Below, in pieces: positions 25,484 to 33,943 of a DNA stretch of 57,032 bases (position 1 is its first letter; each line of letters starts with the position of its first letter). The notes beneath the pieces were generated by a model that was not told where the DNA came from, searched no databases, and was given only the letters and a program-made list of their open reading frames with translations. Origin of the DNA: Desulfovermiculus sp041686195 (GTDB lineage Bacteria; Desulfobacterota; Desulfovibrionia; Desulfovibrionales; Desulfothermaceae); assembly GCA_041686195.1 (NCBI GenBank), contig JAWLEI010000011.1:1-57032 (forward strand). The letters are read 5' to 3'. The position numbers and the translations under genes are program-made.

Positions 25484-25972
25484 TCAAACCCAGGCTGTTG
25501 CCTCTCCCGGGATCCTGGGGCTGAGCCCGCTGAGCATGCAGGATATCTCCGTGCGCACCGAGTCAAGAAAGTTGCGATAAGCCATTTGGACCGGCGGAGA
25601 AAGCATAAGATTGCAGGCGGTATTCTCCGCTTCCAGACCTAAGAACACCACCTCAACATCCTGTCCCAGGACATCGGCCAGGGCCAAGCCCCGCCACAGC
25701 ATAGGTTCAGGCACCAGATCCGGCTGGCCCAGGACCTGATCCAGATTCAGTCGTATCAAGGTGCCAGGGGTTTTTCCCGTCTGCCAGGCATGAAGGACCA
25801 GCAATCCCTGCACCCCATTTAAATTCAAAGGGGTATCACCAAGCATCATCCGGTCCACAAATCTCACTTCAAAGGGCCATGATTCATGATACAGATCCCG
25901 AACGGCATAAATGCCCAGTCCCTTGTCCTGGTGAACAACATTTCCCAGACCTAAGATCATGAGCTTGGCCAT
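25484..25972 (-). CDS. M52 family protein without metal ligands (hydrogenase maturation protease-like)
   Basis: The 162-residue protein has the M52/HybD fold pattern: N-terminal LMILGLGNVVHQDKGLGI, a PGTLIRL strand, LALADVL, and VFLGLEAE with a C-terminal helix. Genuine HybD uses Glu16, Asp62 and His93 (E. coli numbering) to bind the NiFe-hydrogenase nickel before cleaving the large-subunit tail. Here, by hand alignment, these become Lys17, His61 (VLHAWQTGKTPGTL against the IIADAI...PGT region) and Trp93 (MLWRGLALADVL against SPHQLGLADVL). It is therefore unlikely to be a working nickel-dependent endopeptidase. No hydrogenase gene is nearby; it follows the PEP-synthase-like gene by 115 bp. 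GGAGG stands before the ATG. Confidence 0.75.
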   Translation of the reverse strand: MAKLMILGLGNVVHQDKGLGIYAVRDLYHESWPFEVRFVDRMMLGDTPLNLNGVQGLLVLHAWQTGKTPGTLIRLNLDQVLGQPDLVPEPMLWRGLALADVLGQDVEVVFLGLEAENTACNLMLSPPVQMAYRNFLDSVRTEISCMLSGLSPRIPGEATAWV

Positions 25973-26087
25973 AGCCTTCCTCCCTGCTCCTTGTGGACCA
26001 CATACCTGTCATCTTCAGAAAACAGCCAAATATCTTCAGCAGATACTTCATCCATCCACGGGTGTCAAAATAGTCTTTTGACATCCT

Positions 26088-29000
26088 CTACCATGAACGG
26101 CTCCGCTGTTTCTCCAAGGCCTTTTCCTGGTCCTCAAAGTTCTCAAAACCGGCGTGGCGCAAGGCATCTTGAACCGTGACCTCCCAGTCCCAATTGGCGC
26201 TGATGACCGCTTTGTGCAGGCTGGAGCGCAGAGTGTGCAGCTCCTGCCGGTAAAATTCCTCTTTGACCGTGCCCAGATGGGCCTGAACCTGCTCGTGCAG
26301 CCTGGCCAGCTCACCTTCATACCAGTCCTTGATCTCCTCCGGGGTTGTGTTCTGGCGCAGGATATGCCCATACCTTTCCTGCTCCAGGATGTGCTGCAAA
26401 CGCTCAAAATGCTGTTTCTTCAGCCACTTACCAAAGTCTTGGATTCGTATATTCTCCTGCTCCAGGGCTCCGATGTCCATCTTGGTCTGGGCATAGGTGT
26501 CCGGGACCACTGAGGCGGAGACGATCCCGGCCACACAGACCAGACCGCGGATGATCGTGCTGTTAGATACTCCCTGTCCACAGAAGCCAACCTTCTTACC
26601 CAGCTTCTGCCCGGTAAATATGGTCACCAGAATGGCCCAGACCACGGCCGGATCCTCTTCATCATAGATATGGCGCAAGCGGGAATTGTCCCGGTCCGTT
26701 CCTAAAACGAGCTGGGTCATGTCATTGGATCCTATTGAGAACCCGTCGAACTCCTGAATGAATTCCTTGGCCAGAATGGCATTGCTGGGGATCTCGGACA
26801 TCTGAATAACCTTCAGCCCTTCTTCTCCGCTGCGCAGGTTGTGCACGTCGGCCAGGTATCGCTTCATGCTCATGGCCTCTTCCATGGTCCGCACAAAGGG
26901 AAGCATGATGGACAGGTTCTTGCCTCCAAATGCTCCCCGGGCCAGCTTAAAGGCCTCTATCTCCCAATCGTGCAGATCTCTGGACACCCCTCTGTATCCC
27001 AGCATGGGGTTATCTTCAAAATCCTCATACAGCATCCCGCCGATGAGATTTCTGTATTCATTGCTCTTATAATCCGTGGTCCGATAGATGATCTCCCGAC
27101 CGGAAAAAGCCATGGCAAACAAGGCCAACCCCTGGGCCAGACTTTGAGTATACAGCTCCTTCCCTGTCCGGTAGCCCTTGATCTTGATCATATGCCGAAT
27201 CTTGTCCTCAAGATTGGTCACATCGTCCATGGCCCGGCTCAGACCCACCTTTTGGGCCACATCTTTGCGCATCTTGTGTATCCGGTCCAAAACCTGCCGC
27301 ACTTCGGGGTGGTCCTGAATCCGTCCCACATGGCTGTCGATCCGCTCTTGAATTTCCTGACGTCTCTGACGCCCTTCCGGGGTTCTGGTGCTCAGCTGAG
27401 CCAGATCATCGGCATAGCCCATGATCTGGCTGATATGTTCGCCCAAATCCGTCGAGGTCTTTAAGATGTCCAACCGCTGGGTGGCCCGTTCCAGATAATC
27501 GTCCAGCTTGTAGTCCAAATCCCGGATCTTGCGCTGCAGGGCCAGGACCTCCTCGGTCCCCCGGGCGCTGGCCTTTTCGCTGAGCATTTCAATTTCCTCG
27601 CTCAACCCAGTCAAGATACCCACATACTTGCGCAGGTTGAGATCAAAGGTCAAAATCCCAAAATCCAGCTGTTCTTTAATAATCTTAGTCAATTGGTTTT
27701 CCAGGGCCTGCAGCTTTTCCTGGATCGCCTGCTGCAATACCCCCCGGTCAAAGGCGTCCAGGGCCTGAGGATGGACCCCGATATTACTGAGCATGAACTC
27801 CGCCCTGAGCAATCCAACCTCAAAATCCGGAGAGTTTCGCAGCCGGGATAAAAACAGGGCCTGACCGACATCGGCCAGGATAATACCCACCTTGGTCTTG
27901 GTCTCCGGCAGGCGGGAGATGTCCACTTCTCCCCCCACTTCTATCAGGGGGAGCAGCCCGCGGTAAACCTGGCCTCTGGAGCCGTCGACTGTCACCTCCT
28001 GTCCGTCCAGGGCCCGAAGCAGCTCCACCCGGTTGATGCCGATGACCGAGGGGATGCCCAGCTCCCGGGAGGTAATGGCCGCGTGGCTGGTATCTCCGCC
28101 GGCACTGGCCAGCACTGCCGACGCAATGCGCATTCCAGGGACCATATCCGGATCAGTGCGCTCAGCTGCCAGGATGTCCCCTTTGTTGATCTTGTTCAGC
28201 TCCAAAGCTGAGCGCAAAAAGCGAACCCTGCCCCGGCCGGCCCCCCGGGAAGCGCCGTTGCCTTCCAGGACCACTTCGGCCTGGGGCAGAACCTGGGGAT
28301 CCACCTCCAAGCGGCGCATATAAATGACATTCGGATTCTTTTCAAATTCACTGTTCCATCTGGTCTCCGGCCGGGCCTGCACAAACCATAATCTGTCCCA
28401 CTCATCAATACAGAACTCGGTATCAATAATCATCCCTCCATACGCCCGGCTGATGCTGCGCACCCCTTTGGCCACCTCTTCGGCCTGGGCCAGGGACAGG
28501 GACCACCGGTACACATCTTCCTCCGGGATGCTTTCCAGCCTCGTCCCGCTGTGGTCCGGATCAAAGATAATTTTCTTGTCTTTGCAGCCCATCTGGCGAA
28601 TGACAACTTCTGAGCCGTCATCGCGCTGGAAGACATAAAACTTGTCCGGGGTGACCATGCCGGAGACCACGGCTTCACCCAGTCCATAGCTGGCATCCAT
28701 GGATACCAGATCGTTTTTTTCCGTGCCCCGGCAGCCGGTGGCTGTATCCGCACTAAAGGCGGTCCCGGAAATGACCGGATCGATCATGCGCATGATGCAT
28801 ACAGACAAAGATGTATTCTCAATGGACCATTCCTTTTTGGCCTCCTCAGCGATGCTGACATCCGCTGTCTTTTCCGCCTGGGCCACTGCATCCAGAATGG
28901 CCTCCCGGCGGTAGGTCATAGAGCGCAAATTATAGGCCGAAGCGCAGTCCCACTGATAAGCAACCACACAGTCCGCCTCAGAGGTAATGTTCAAATACGT

Positions 29001-29687
29001 ATCCTGCAGTCCGGCAAAGGCCTTCTTCCGGCTGTCTTCCCCGGCTGCTGAAGAGCGCACAGCCACCGGCACATTGTCCAGTCCGGCTTCCTTGCAGATA
29101 TCCCGGTACGCCTGGGCCACAGCCGTTTTCACCTCGGCCGGAAGATCCACGGACAAAATCGCCACCTGCACCAGGACCGAACGTTTTCTGAGCTGATCAA
29201 TGCCTTCCGGCGAGACAGCAAAGCCCTCGACCACATTATTGATAAACTGGCGCAAGCGGATGAGCTGTTCCCCCTCGGAGCGGGCCTGTGAGTCCCGGAC
29301 TCGCGTCGCGGTCTGGCGGACAAAGGATTTTAAGAACTCCGGATCACTGTTGGCTTCGGTTCCGCTCCAATCCACATTCTTATATTCCTGGTCCACTACA
29401 GATCGAATAACCGCAGCATTGACCCTGGTCTCATCCAGGAGACGATGAAAAGCCTTGGCAGAGATGGCCCGGAATTGAGGAGCCCGGATATTTTCCAGCT
29501 CACTGATAATGGCCGTATTGTAATTCTTGCCCCCGACCAGGAGTTCGGCTTTCTCTCCCATGTGCACAATATCCGCACCAGAAAGCAGAAGTTTGTTCAA
29601 TGTTTTGGCCTTTATATCCGTTCCCTGCTCCGGGGAAGGGGACTTTTGCTCAGCAGCTTTGGATTTGGTCTCTTTTTTTGCCGCCAT
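26088..29687 (-). CDS. ppsA: extended phosphoenolpyruvate synthase-like protein
   Basis: Probable ATP-dependent pyruvate to PEP conversion. Residues 1-445 form the ATP-grasp part (LLVGGKNYNTAI, VRSSAAGED at 210-218, VQARPETRW). Residues 460-580 are the swivelling domain with catalytic His535 in GGDTSHAAITSRELG. The PEP-binding barrel (595-1075) has GSNDMTQLVLGTDRDN and catalytic Cys1036 in FCGQGVSNS. Two additions make it 1199 residues against about 800 in E. coli PpsA: a coiled-coil-rich insertion at about 645-835 between IGVHP and KGYRTGKELY, and a C-terminal extension from about 1085 rich in Gln/Glu/His. All key residues are present, so activity is likely; the extra parts probably regulate or oligomerise. 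AAGGAG precedes the ATG. Confidence 0.85.
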   Translation of the reverse strand: MAAKKETKSKAAEQKSPSPEQGTDIKAKTLNKLLLSGADIVHMGEKAELLVGGKNYNTAIISELENIRAPQFRAISAKAFHRLLDETRVNAAVIRSVVDQEYKNVDWSGTEANSDPEFLKSFVRQTATRVRDSQARSEGEQLIRLRQFINNVVEGFAVSPEGIDQLRKRSVLVQVAILSVDLPAEVKTAVAQAYRDICKEAGLDNVPVAVRSSAAGEDSRKKAFAGLQDTYLNITSEADCVVAYQWDCASAYNLRSMTYRREAILDAVAQAEKTADVSIAEEAKKEWSIENTSLSVCIMRMIDPVISGTAFSADTATGCRGTEKNDLVSMDASYGLGEAVVSGMVTPDKFYVFQRDDGSEVVIRQMGCKDKKIIFDPDHSGTRLESIPEEDVYRWSLSLAQAEEVAKGVRSISRAYGGMIIDTEFCIDEWDRLWFVQARPETRWNSEFEKNPNVIYMRRLEVDPQVLPQAEVVLEGNGASRGAGRGRVRFLRSALELNKINKGDILAAERTDPDMVPGMRIASAVLASAGGDTSHAAITSRELGIPSVIGINRVELLRALDGQEVTVDGSRGQVYRGLLPLIEVGGEVDISRLPETKTKVGIILADVGQALFLSRLRNSPDFEVGLLRAEFMLSNIGVHPQALDAFDRGVLQQAIQEKLQALENQLTKIIKEQLDFGILTFDLNLRKYVGILTGLSEEIEMLSEKASARGTEEVLALQRKIRDLDYKLDDYLERATQRLDILKTSTDLGEHISQIMGYADDLAQLSTRTPEGRQRRQEIQERIDSHVGRIQDHPEVRQVLDRIHKMRKDVAQKVGLSRAMDDVTNLEDKIRHMIKIKGYRTGKELYTQSLAQGLALFAMAFSGREIIYRTTDYKSNEYRNLIGGMLYEDFEDNPMLGYRGVSRDLHDWEIEAFKLARGAFGGKNLSIMLPFVRTMEEAMSMKRYLADVHNLRSGEEGLKVIQMSEIPSNAILAKEFIQEFDGFSIGSNDMTQLVLGTDRDNSRLRHIYDEEDPAVVWAILVTIFTGQKLGKKVGFCGQGVSNSTIIRGLVCVAGIVSASVVPDTYAQTKMDIGALEQENIRIQDFGKWLKKQHFERLQHILEQERYGHILRQNTTPEEIKDWYEGELARLHEQVQAHLGTVKEEFYRQELHTLRSSLHKAVISANWDWEVTVQDALRHAGFENFEDQEKALEKQRSRSW

Positions 29688-29755
29688 GTGCTCACTCCTT
29701 ATGGATTATTGGCCCAGACAGTTTGCAGAATAACGCCATGATAAGAATTGAATAC

Positions 29756-29775
29756 GCGTATGAAGACTCATACGC
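29756..29775. other. hairpin between abcF and ppsA genes
   Basis: GCGTATGA and TCATACGC form a perfect 8-bp stem with a 4-nt loop, 40 bp after the ABC-F stop codon and about 70 bp before the PEP-synthase start. On the minus strand it is followed by GTATTCAATTC, a poor T tract, so it may be a weak terminator or a regulatory stem in the ppsA leader. Confidence 0.5.
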
Positions 29776-29815
29776 AAGCCTTGTTGTGAGGGGAAAATTG
29801 CCAGGATGAACCTCA

Positions 29816-31753
29816 TCATCCACTCTCCCCTGCCTTAAATGCTTCCATCTCCTGTTCGAGAAACTCCAGCTCCTGAAAAATGGACTCCGCTCGCTCTTGC
29901 AGATCTTGGTACTTTTTGTTCAGCTCACTGATATGCTCACTTACAGCATAGGTCTTTGGATCTGCAAGCAGGTTTTCCACCTCCCTTTGTTCCCCCAGAA
30001 CCTGCTCCAGCTCCTCTTCGAGGTGGGCATACCTTTTCTTCTTGGGCTGGAGAAGTCTGAACCGTTCATTTCTCTCCCTGGCCTCTGCTCGCTTTTTTTC
30101 TTTTGTCCCCTCTTTAGAGCGAGTGCCGGAAGGCGAAAACCTGGCTCCCTGGCCTTCGTGGCCCTGCAGCAGGGCCTCATACTCGGCATAGCCTCCAGGC
30201 AGCTCCTGCAAGCCCTGTTCAGAAAGCATCCATATCTGGTCCGGGACTTGGGACAGCAGATACCGATCATGAGCCACCAGGCACAGTGTGCCTGGAAAGT
30301 GCTGCAGCGCAAGGACAAGGGCTTCCCGGCTTTCCAGGTCCAGATGGTTGGTAGGCTCATCCAGCAGGAGACAATTGGCCCGGGCCAAAAACAGGGAGGC
30401 CAGAAGGAGTCGGTTTTTCTCCCCTCCGCTGAGTTCCTGCACCGGGCGCTCCCACATGGATTCATCCAGGAGAAAGAGCCCGAGGACTGAGCGCAACTCC
30501 TCTTCCTTGGCCCCGGAATCAGCCAGCCGCCGAATCTCGGACAGCACGGTCCGGTCCAGATGCAGTGTATCCCGGATGTGCTGGGTAAAAAAGCCCAGGC
30601 GGACATTGGTTCCGGACTGAACGGTTCCCTGTACTGGATGCAAGTTTTTGGCCATGATCTTGAGCAAGGTGGACTTGCCGCACCCGTTCGGGCCGACCAG
30701 AGCCACTTTTTGCCCCCGGTAGAGGTGAAAATTCAGAGTCGGCCACAGGGATTGCTGTCCTTTATAGGCAAACCCCATATCCACAATCTTGAAAACGGTA
30801 TGATTGCTGCGGGGAGGATCAGGCCAGGAAAAGGTTAAAAGCTTTCGGGGAGAGGCTGGGGCCACGGAGTCTTTCTGGGCCTGCAGGTGCTGTACCTGAC
30901 GCAGCCTGGACTGAGCTTGTCTGGCCTTATCCGCCTTGTACCGAAAACGATCCACATACCGCTGGCGGTGACAAATGGCCTGATCCAGCTTGTCAGCCTG
31001 GCGCCGGCGCTGCTCTTGCTGTGCTTCATCCCAGGCCAGGTATTGACTGAAGGTGCCGGGGCGGAAAACCGCCTTGCCCCGATCCAGAGCCAGAACCCGG
31101 TTCCCAACCCGGTCCAGGAAAAAGCGGTCATGGGCCACAAAAACCACGATGCCCTCAAACCTGATCAGGAAGTTTTCCAGCCAGAAGACAGCCTCCAGGT
31201 CCAAGTGATTGGTCGGTTCATCCAGGAGCAGGACATCGGTTCCCTGCACCAGCAGTCTGGCCAGCTTGGCTCTTTCCTGCCAGCCGCCACTTAATTGACA
31301 CAGAGGAGCCGACCACTGGGCAAAGGGAAAGCCGAGTCCGGTGAGCACAGACTCGATGCGGTGCTCTGGATTGTAGCCGTAGGTGTGTTCCAGTTCGGTC
31401 TGCTCATGGGTCAACTGCTTCAGGCTCCGCTCTTCCCCCACCTTTTCCCAGCGTTGCCACAGGTCCTGCCAGGAGGGAATCCCTTCCCCGACCCAGGAAA
31501 AGAGAGACGTCTTAATCTCTGAGGTATCCAATTCCTGCCAGGCATAACCCACGCCGGCCCCTGACGGGCTGATCTGCACTCTGCCTTCATCCGGAGCCAC
31601 CAGACCGGCAATGATTTTTAACAGAGTGCTCTTTCCGCTTCCATTTGCTCCGACAACTGCCGCCCGATGGCCGGGAGCAAGCTCCATATGCACATTGCGG
31701 AAAAGATCGGTACCGGCATACCCTTTTCGTACACCTTGCAGCTGAACTCGCAT
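29816..31753 (-). CDS. ABC-F family ATPase
   Basis: Soluble twin-ATPase of the ABC-F class, which acts on ribosomes (translation factors such as EttA, Uup and YheS, or antibiotic-resistance proteins). 645 residues: first domain with GANGSGKSTLLK, LSGGWQERAKLARLL and LLLDEPTNHLD; a linker with Arg/Gln-rich helices; second domain with GPNGCGKSTLLK, LSGGEKNRLLLASLF and LLLDEPTNHLD; then a C-terminal coiled coil (about 550-645). No membrane segment. It begins 5 bp after leuB, so it is expressed with the leucine genes. Which ABC-F subgroup it belongs to needs a tree. Confidence 0.92.
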   Translation of the reverse strand: MRVQLQGVRKGYAGTDLFRNVHMELAPGHRAAVVGANGSGKSTLLKIIAGLVAPDEGRVQISPSGAGVGYAWQELDTSEIKTSLFSWVGEGIPSWQDLWQRWEKVGEERSLKQLTHEQTELEHTYGYNPEHRIESVLTGLGFPFAQWSAPLCQLSGGWQERAKLARLLVQGTDVLLLDEPTNHLDLEAVFWLENFLIRFEGIVVFVAHDRFFLDRVGNRVLALDRGKAVFRPGTFSQYLAWDEAQQEQRRRQADKLDQAICHRQRYVDRFRYKADKARQAQSRLRQVQHLQAQKDSVAPASPRKLLTFSWPDPPRSNHTVFKIVDMGFAYKGQQSLWPTLNFHLYRGQKVALVGPNGCGKSTLLKIMAKNLHPVQGTVQSGTNVRLGFFTQHIRDTLHLDRTVLSEIRRLADSGAKEEELRSVLGLFLLDESMWERPVQELSGGEKNRLLLASLFLARANCLLLDEPTNHLDLESREALVLALQHFPGTLCLVAHDRYLLSQVPDQIWMLSEQGLQELPGGYAEYEALLQGHEGQGARFSPSGTRSKEGTKEKKRAEARERNERFRLLQPKKKRYAHLEEELEQVLGEQREVENLLADPKTYAVSEHISELNKKYQDLQERAESIFQELEFLEQEMEAFKAGESG

Positions 31754-31758
31754 TCACC

Positions 31759-32841
31759 TCACCCGACGCTCACCTGTTCAGCAACCAACGAGCCCATTTT
31801 GGCGCAGCCCACAACCGTCTCCTGACTAAAAGCCAGATCGTGCGTGCGATACCCCTGGCCAAGCACGTTATTCACTGCATCCTCTATAGCCCGGGCCTCT
31901 TTTTCCAATCCAAGTCCGTATTTGCAGAGCATGGCTGCGGATAAGATGGCAGCCAGGGGGTTGGCCGCATCCTGCCCGGCAAGATCTGGCGCCGACCCGT
32001 GCACCGGCTCAAAAAGGCCGGGCCGGGTATCCCCCACAGAAGCCGAGGGGAGCAGTCCGATGGATCCGGTAATAATGGCCGCCTCATCGGACAAAATGTC
32101 TCCGAACATGTTTCCAGTCACAATGACATCAAATTGCGCAGGATCACGCACCAGCTGCATGGCTGCATTGTCCACATACATATGCGAAAGCTCAACCTGG
32201 GGATATTCATTCTCCAATTCAGTCATCACTTCCCGCCACAGCCTGGACACATCCAAGACATTGGCCTTATCTACTGAACACAACCTTCCTTTCCTTTGAG
32301 CCGCGATCTCAAATCCTATCCGGCCGATACGTCGAATTTCCTCTTCTGTGTAGACCATACTGTTGATCCCCACTCGCTGACCGTCGTGGGTTCTCACTCC
32401 CTTGGGCCGGCCGAAGTAGATCCCTCCAGTTAACTCCCGAAGAACCAGGAGATCAATGCCCTGCCTCACAATATCGGGGCGCAGAAAGGATGCCTGGGCC
32501 AGCTCTGGGTAGATGATGGCCGGACGGAGATTGGCAAACAGGTCCAAGGCCTTGCGAAGCCCCAGAAGTCCCTGCTCCGGACGCAGGGAGTGCTCCACCT
32601 GGTCCCATTTGGGACCGCCCACAGCCCCCAGGAGAATGGCATCTGCTCCCTTGCAGGCATCAATGGTCTCCTGAGGCAGAGGATGACCGTGGGTGTCCAG
32701 GGCTGTTCCGCCGAGCATATACTCTGAAAATGTGAAGTGGTGGTTGAATTTTTGGCCTACAGTGTGCAGTACGTTCACCGCCTGGGCAGTAATGTCCGGT
32801 CCGATCCCGTCTCCAGGCAATACGCATATTGAATAATTCAT
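31759..32841 (-). CDS. leuB: 3-isopropylmalate dehydrogenase
   Basis: NAD-dependent oxidative decarboxylation of 3-isopropylmalate in leucine synthesis. From the ATG MNYSICVLPGDGIGPDIT (AAAGGA upstream) it has 360 residues, with the substrate-binding LRKALDLFANLRPA, RELTGGIYFG, the catalytic Lys/Tyr region, and the nucleotide site NMFGDILSDEAA followed by LFEPVHGSAPDLAGQ. It closes the leuA-C-D-B series. A double-hairpin repeat lies between leuD and this gene. Confidence 0.97.
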   Translation of the reverse strand: MNYSICVLPGDGIGPDITAQAVNVLHTVGQKFNHHFTFSEYMLGGTALDTHGHPLPQETIDACKGADAILLGAVGGPKWDQVEHSLRPEQGLLGLRKALDLFANLRPAIIYPELAQASFLRPDIVRQGIDLLVLRELTGGIYFGRPKGVRTHDGQRVGINSMVYTEEEIRRIGRIGFEIAAQRKGRLCSVDKANVLDVSRLWREVMTELENEYPQVELSHMYVDNAAMQLVRDPAQFDVIVTGNMFGDILSDEAAIITGSIGLLPSASVGDTRPGLFEPVHGSAPDLAGQDAANPLAAILSAAMLCKYGLGLEKEARAIEDAVNNVLGQGYRTHDLAFSQETVVGCAKMGSLVAEQVSVG

Positions 32842-32875
32842 GCCAGGTTCCTTTGCATTCTGCATGTTCTCATTT

Positions 32876-32935
32876 CAGCTTTGCCTCCGGCAAATCTGAA
32901 ATATTTTTTGCCCCAAAGCGGGCAAAAAAAGAGAA
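32876..32935. repeat. double-hairpin repeat, copy A (leuD-leuB gap)
   Basis: A 60-bp unit containing two hairpins: TTTGCC-tcc-GGCAAA and TTTTTTGCCC-caaagc-GGGCAAAAAA. An almost identical copy in inverted orientation lies at 33875-33935 on the other side of leuD. Because the second stem is flanked by A and T runs it could act as a terminator on either strand or as an mRNA-stability element within the leu transcript. Confidence 0.85.
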
Positions 32936-33066
32936 GTTTCCGGATTGATCAAGGATGAAACGTAAGCTTGGACATGTAGGGGCGAAGCTTGTCTTCGCCC
33001 ACAAGGCCGAGCAGAGCGAGGCATTCATGTTCTTTCTGGATTCTTGTTTCATACGAGTCTCTTATG

Positions 33067-33576
33067 TCATTCCCGCCTTCCTCCCCGGGCCAGACGCTGG
33101 CGTACATATTCCACCAGCCCGCCTGCGGTCAGAAGGGTCTGCATGAATTCAGGCAATGGCTGCAGGTCAATGACTTGCCCGGTACGCAGATCCTCAATCC
33201 GTCCGGCCGGGACATCGATGTCCAGTTGATCCCCATCGGCAATATCCTCGACAGCGTCTCCAATCTCTAACAGGACCAGGCCCATATTAAATCCGTTGCG
33301 GTAGAAAATGCGGGCAAAGCTGTGGGCTACGACCACAGGTATGCCCGCCCCCAGGATGGCCAGCGGGGCGTGTTCCCGGGAAGATCCGCACCCGAAATTG
33401 GCTCCCCCTACCAGGATATCACCGGGCTTGACTCTTTGCACCCAGCCCGGCTCCAGACCGGCCATGCAATGGGTGCCCAGGACCTCAAGATCCGTGCTCA
33501 CCAGATACTTGGCCGGAATGATGGCATCCGTATCGATATTTGCCCCCACTTTATGAGCCTTTCCTTGAAAATGCAT
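33067..33576 (-). CDS. leuD: 3-isopropylmalate dehydratase small subunit
   Basis: Swivelling subunit of isopropylmalate isomerase, partner of LeuC. 169 residues with NIDTDAIIPAKYL, the NFGCGSSREHAP substrate loop, and HSFARIFYRNGFN. Length fits the short archaeal/bacterial-type LeuD. GAGGAGGGAAGGG precedes the ATG. It is separated from leuC by 367 bp and from leuB by 225 bp, unusually long gaps for this operon, both filled with related repeat DNA. Confidence 0.96.
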   Translation of the reverse strand: MHFQGKAHKVGANIDTDAIIPAKYLVSTDLEVLGTHCMAGLEPGWVQRVKPGDILVGGANFGCGSSREHAPLAILGAGIPVVVAHSFARIFYRNGFNMGLVLLEIGDAVEDIADGDQLDIDVPAGRIEDLRTGQVIDLQPLPEFMQTLLTAGGLVEYVRQRLARGGRRE

Positions 33577-33943
33577 TCCCTTCCCTCCTCTTCAATTCCT
33601 GCTGACCATCTGCGGTCAGTGGATAAGCTTGTATGGGCATGCCTATGAGTGCTTGGGCTTTAGTCCCACCGTTCACGGGATCAGGTGTCAGCGCCGCCAC
33701 TGGCGGCGGTCGCCAGTTTGATCGAGTATGAAACTGAAGAAGGCTGGCCCTCGGAGAGGACTGCCCTACCAAATGTACCACGAGCTGAGTTGCAACCGTG
33801 CAGGCTGCCCTTCTCCGAAGGGCAGGCCATCTTCAATGTAAGTCTCGTTTCATACGAGCCTTACCACTGGCAAATTCTTTTCTTTTTTGCCCACTTTGGG
33901 GCAAAAATATTTCAGATTTGCCGGAGGCAAAGCTGAACTCTGT
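33577..33943. other. leuC-leuD spacer without a gene
   Basis: A 367-bp spacer. It holds repeat copy B at its right end and several short motifs shared with the leuD-leuB spacer, such as GTTTCATACGAG (near 33847 and near 33047). Open frames here are short and have no ribosome-binding site. No promoter of good consensus was found for leuD on the minus strand. Confidence 0.6.
33875..33935. repeat. double-hairpin repeat, copy B (leuC-leuD gap)
   Basis: Reverse-complement copy of the unit at 32876-32935; differences are a few substitutions and a one-base indel. Hairpins: TTTTTGCCC-actttg-GGGCAAAAA and TTTGCC-gga-GGCAAA. It lies immediately after the leuC stop codon. The two copies could also pair with each other across leuD in RNA or single-stranded DNA. 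Confidence 0.85.

Noticed and set aside
25884..26084. Small minus-strand frame (MSKDYFDTRGWMKYLLKIFG start, 66 codons)
   Set aside because: The first half looks protein-like, but GAGG touches the ATG with no spacing and the second half runs out of frame into the M52-like gene. It may be a short leader peptide, but support is too weak.
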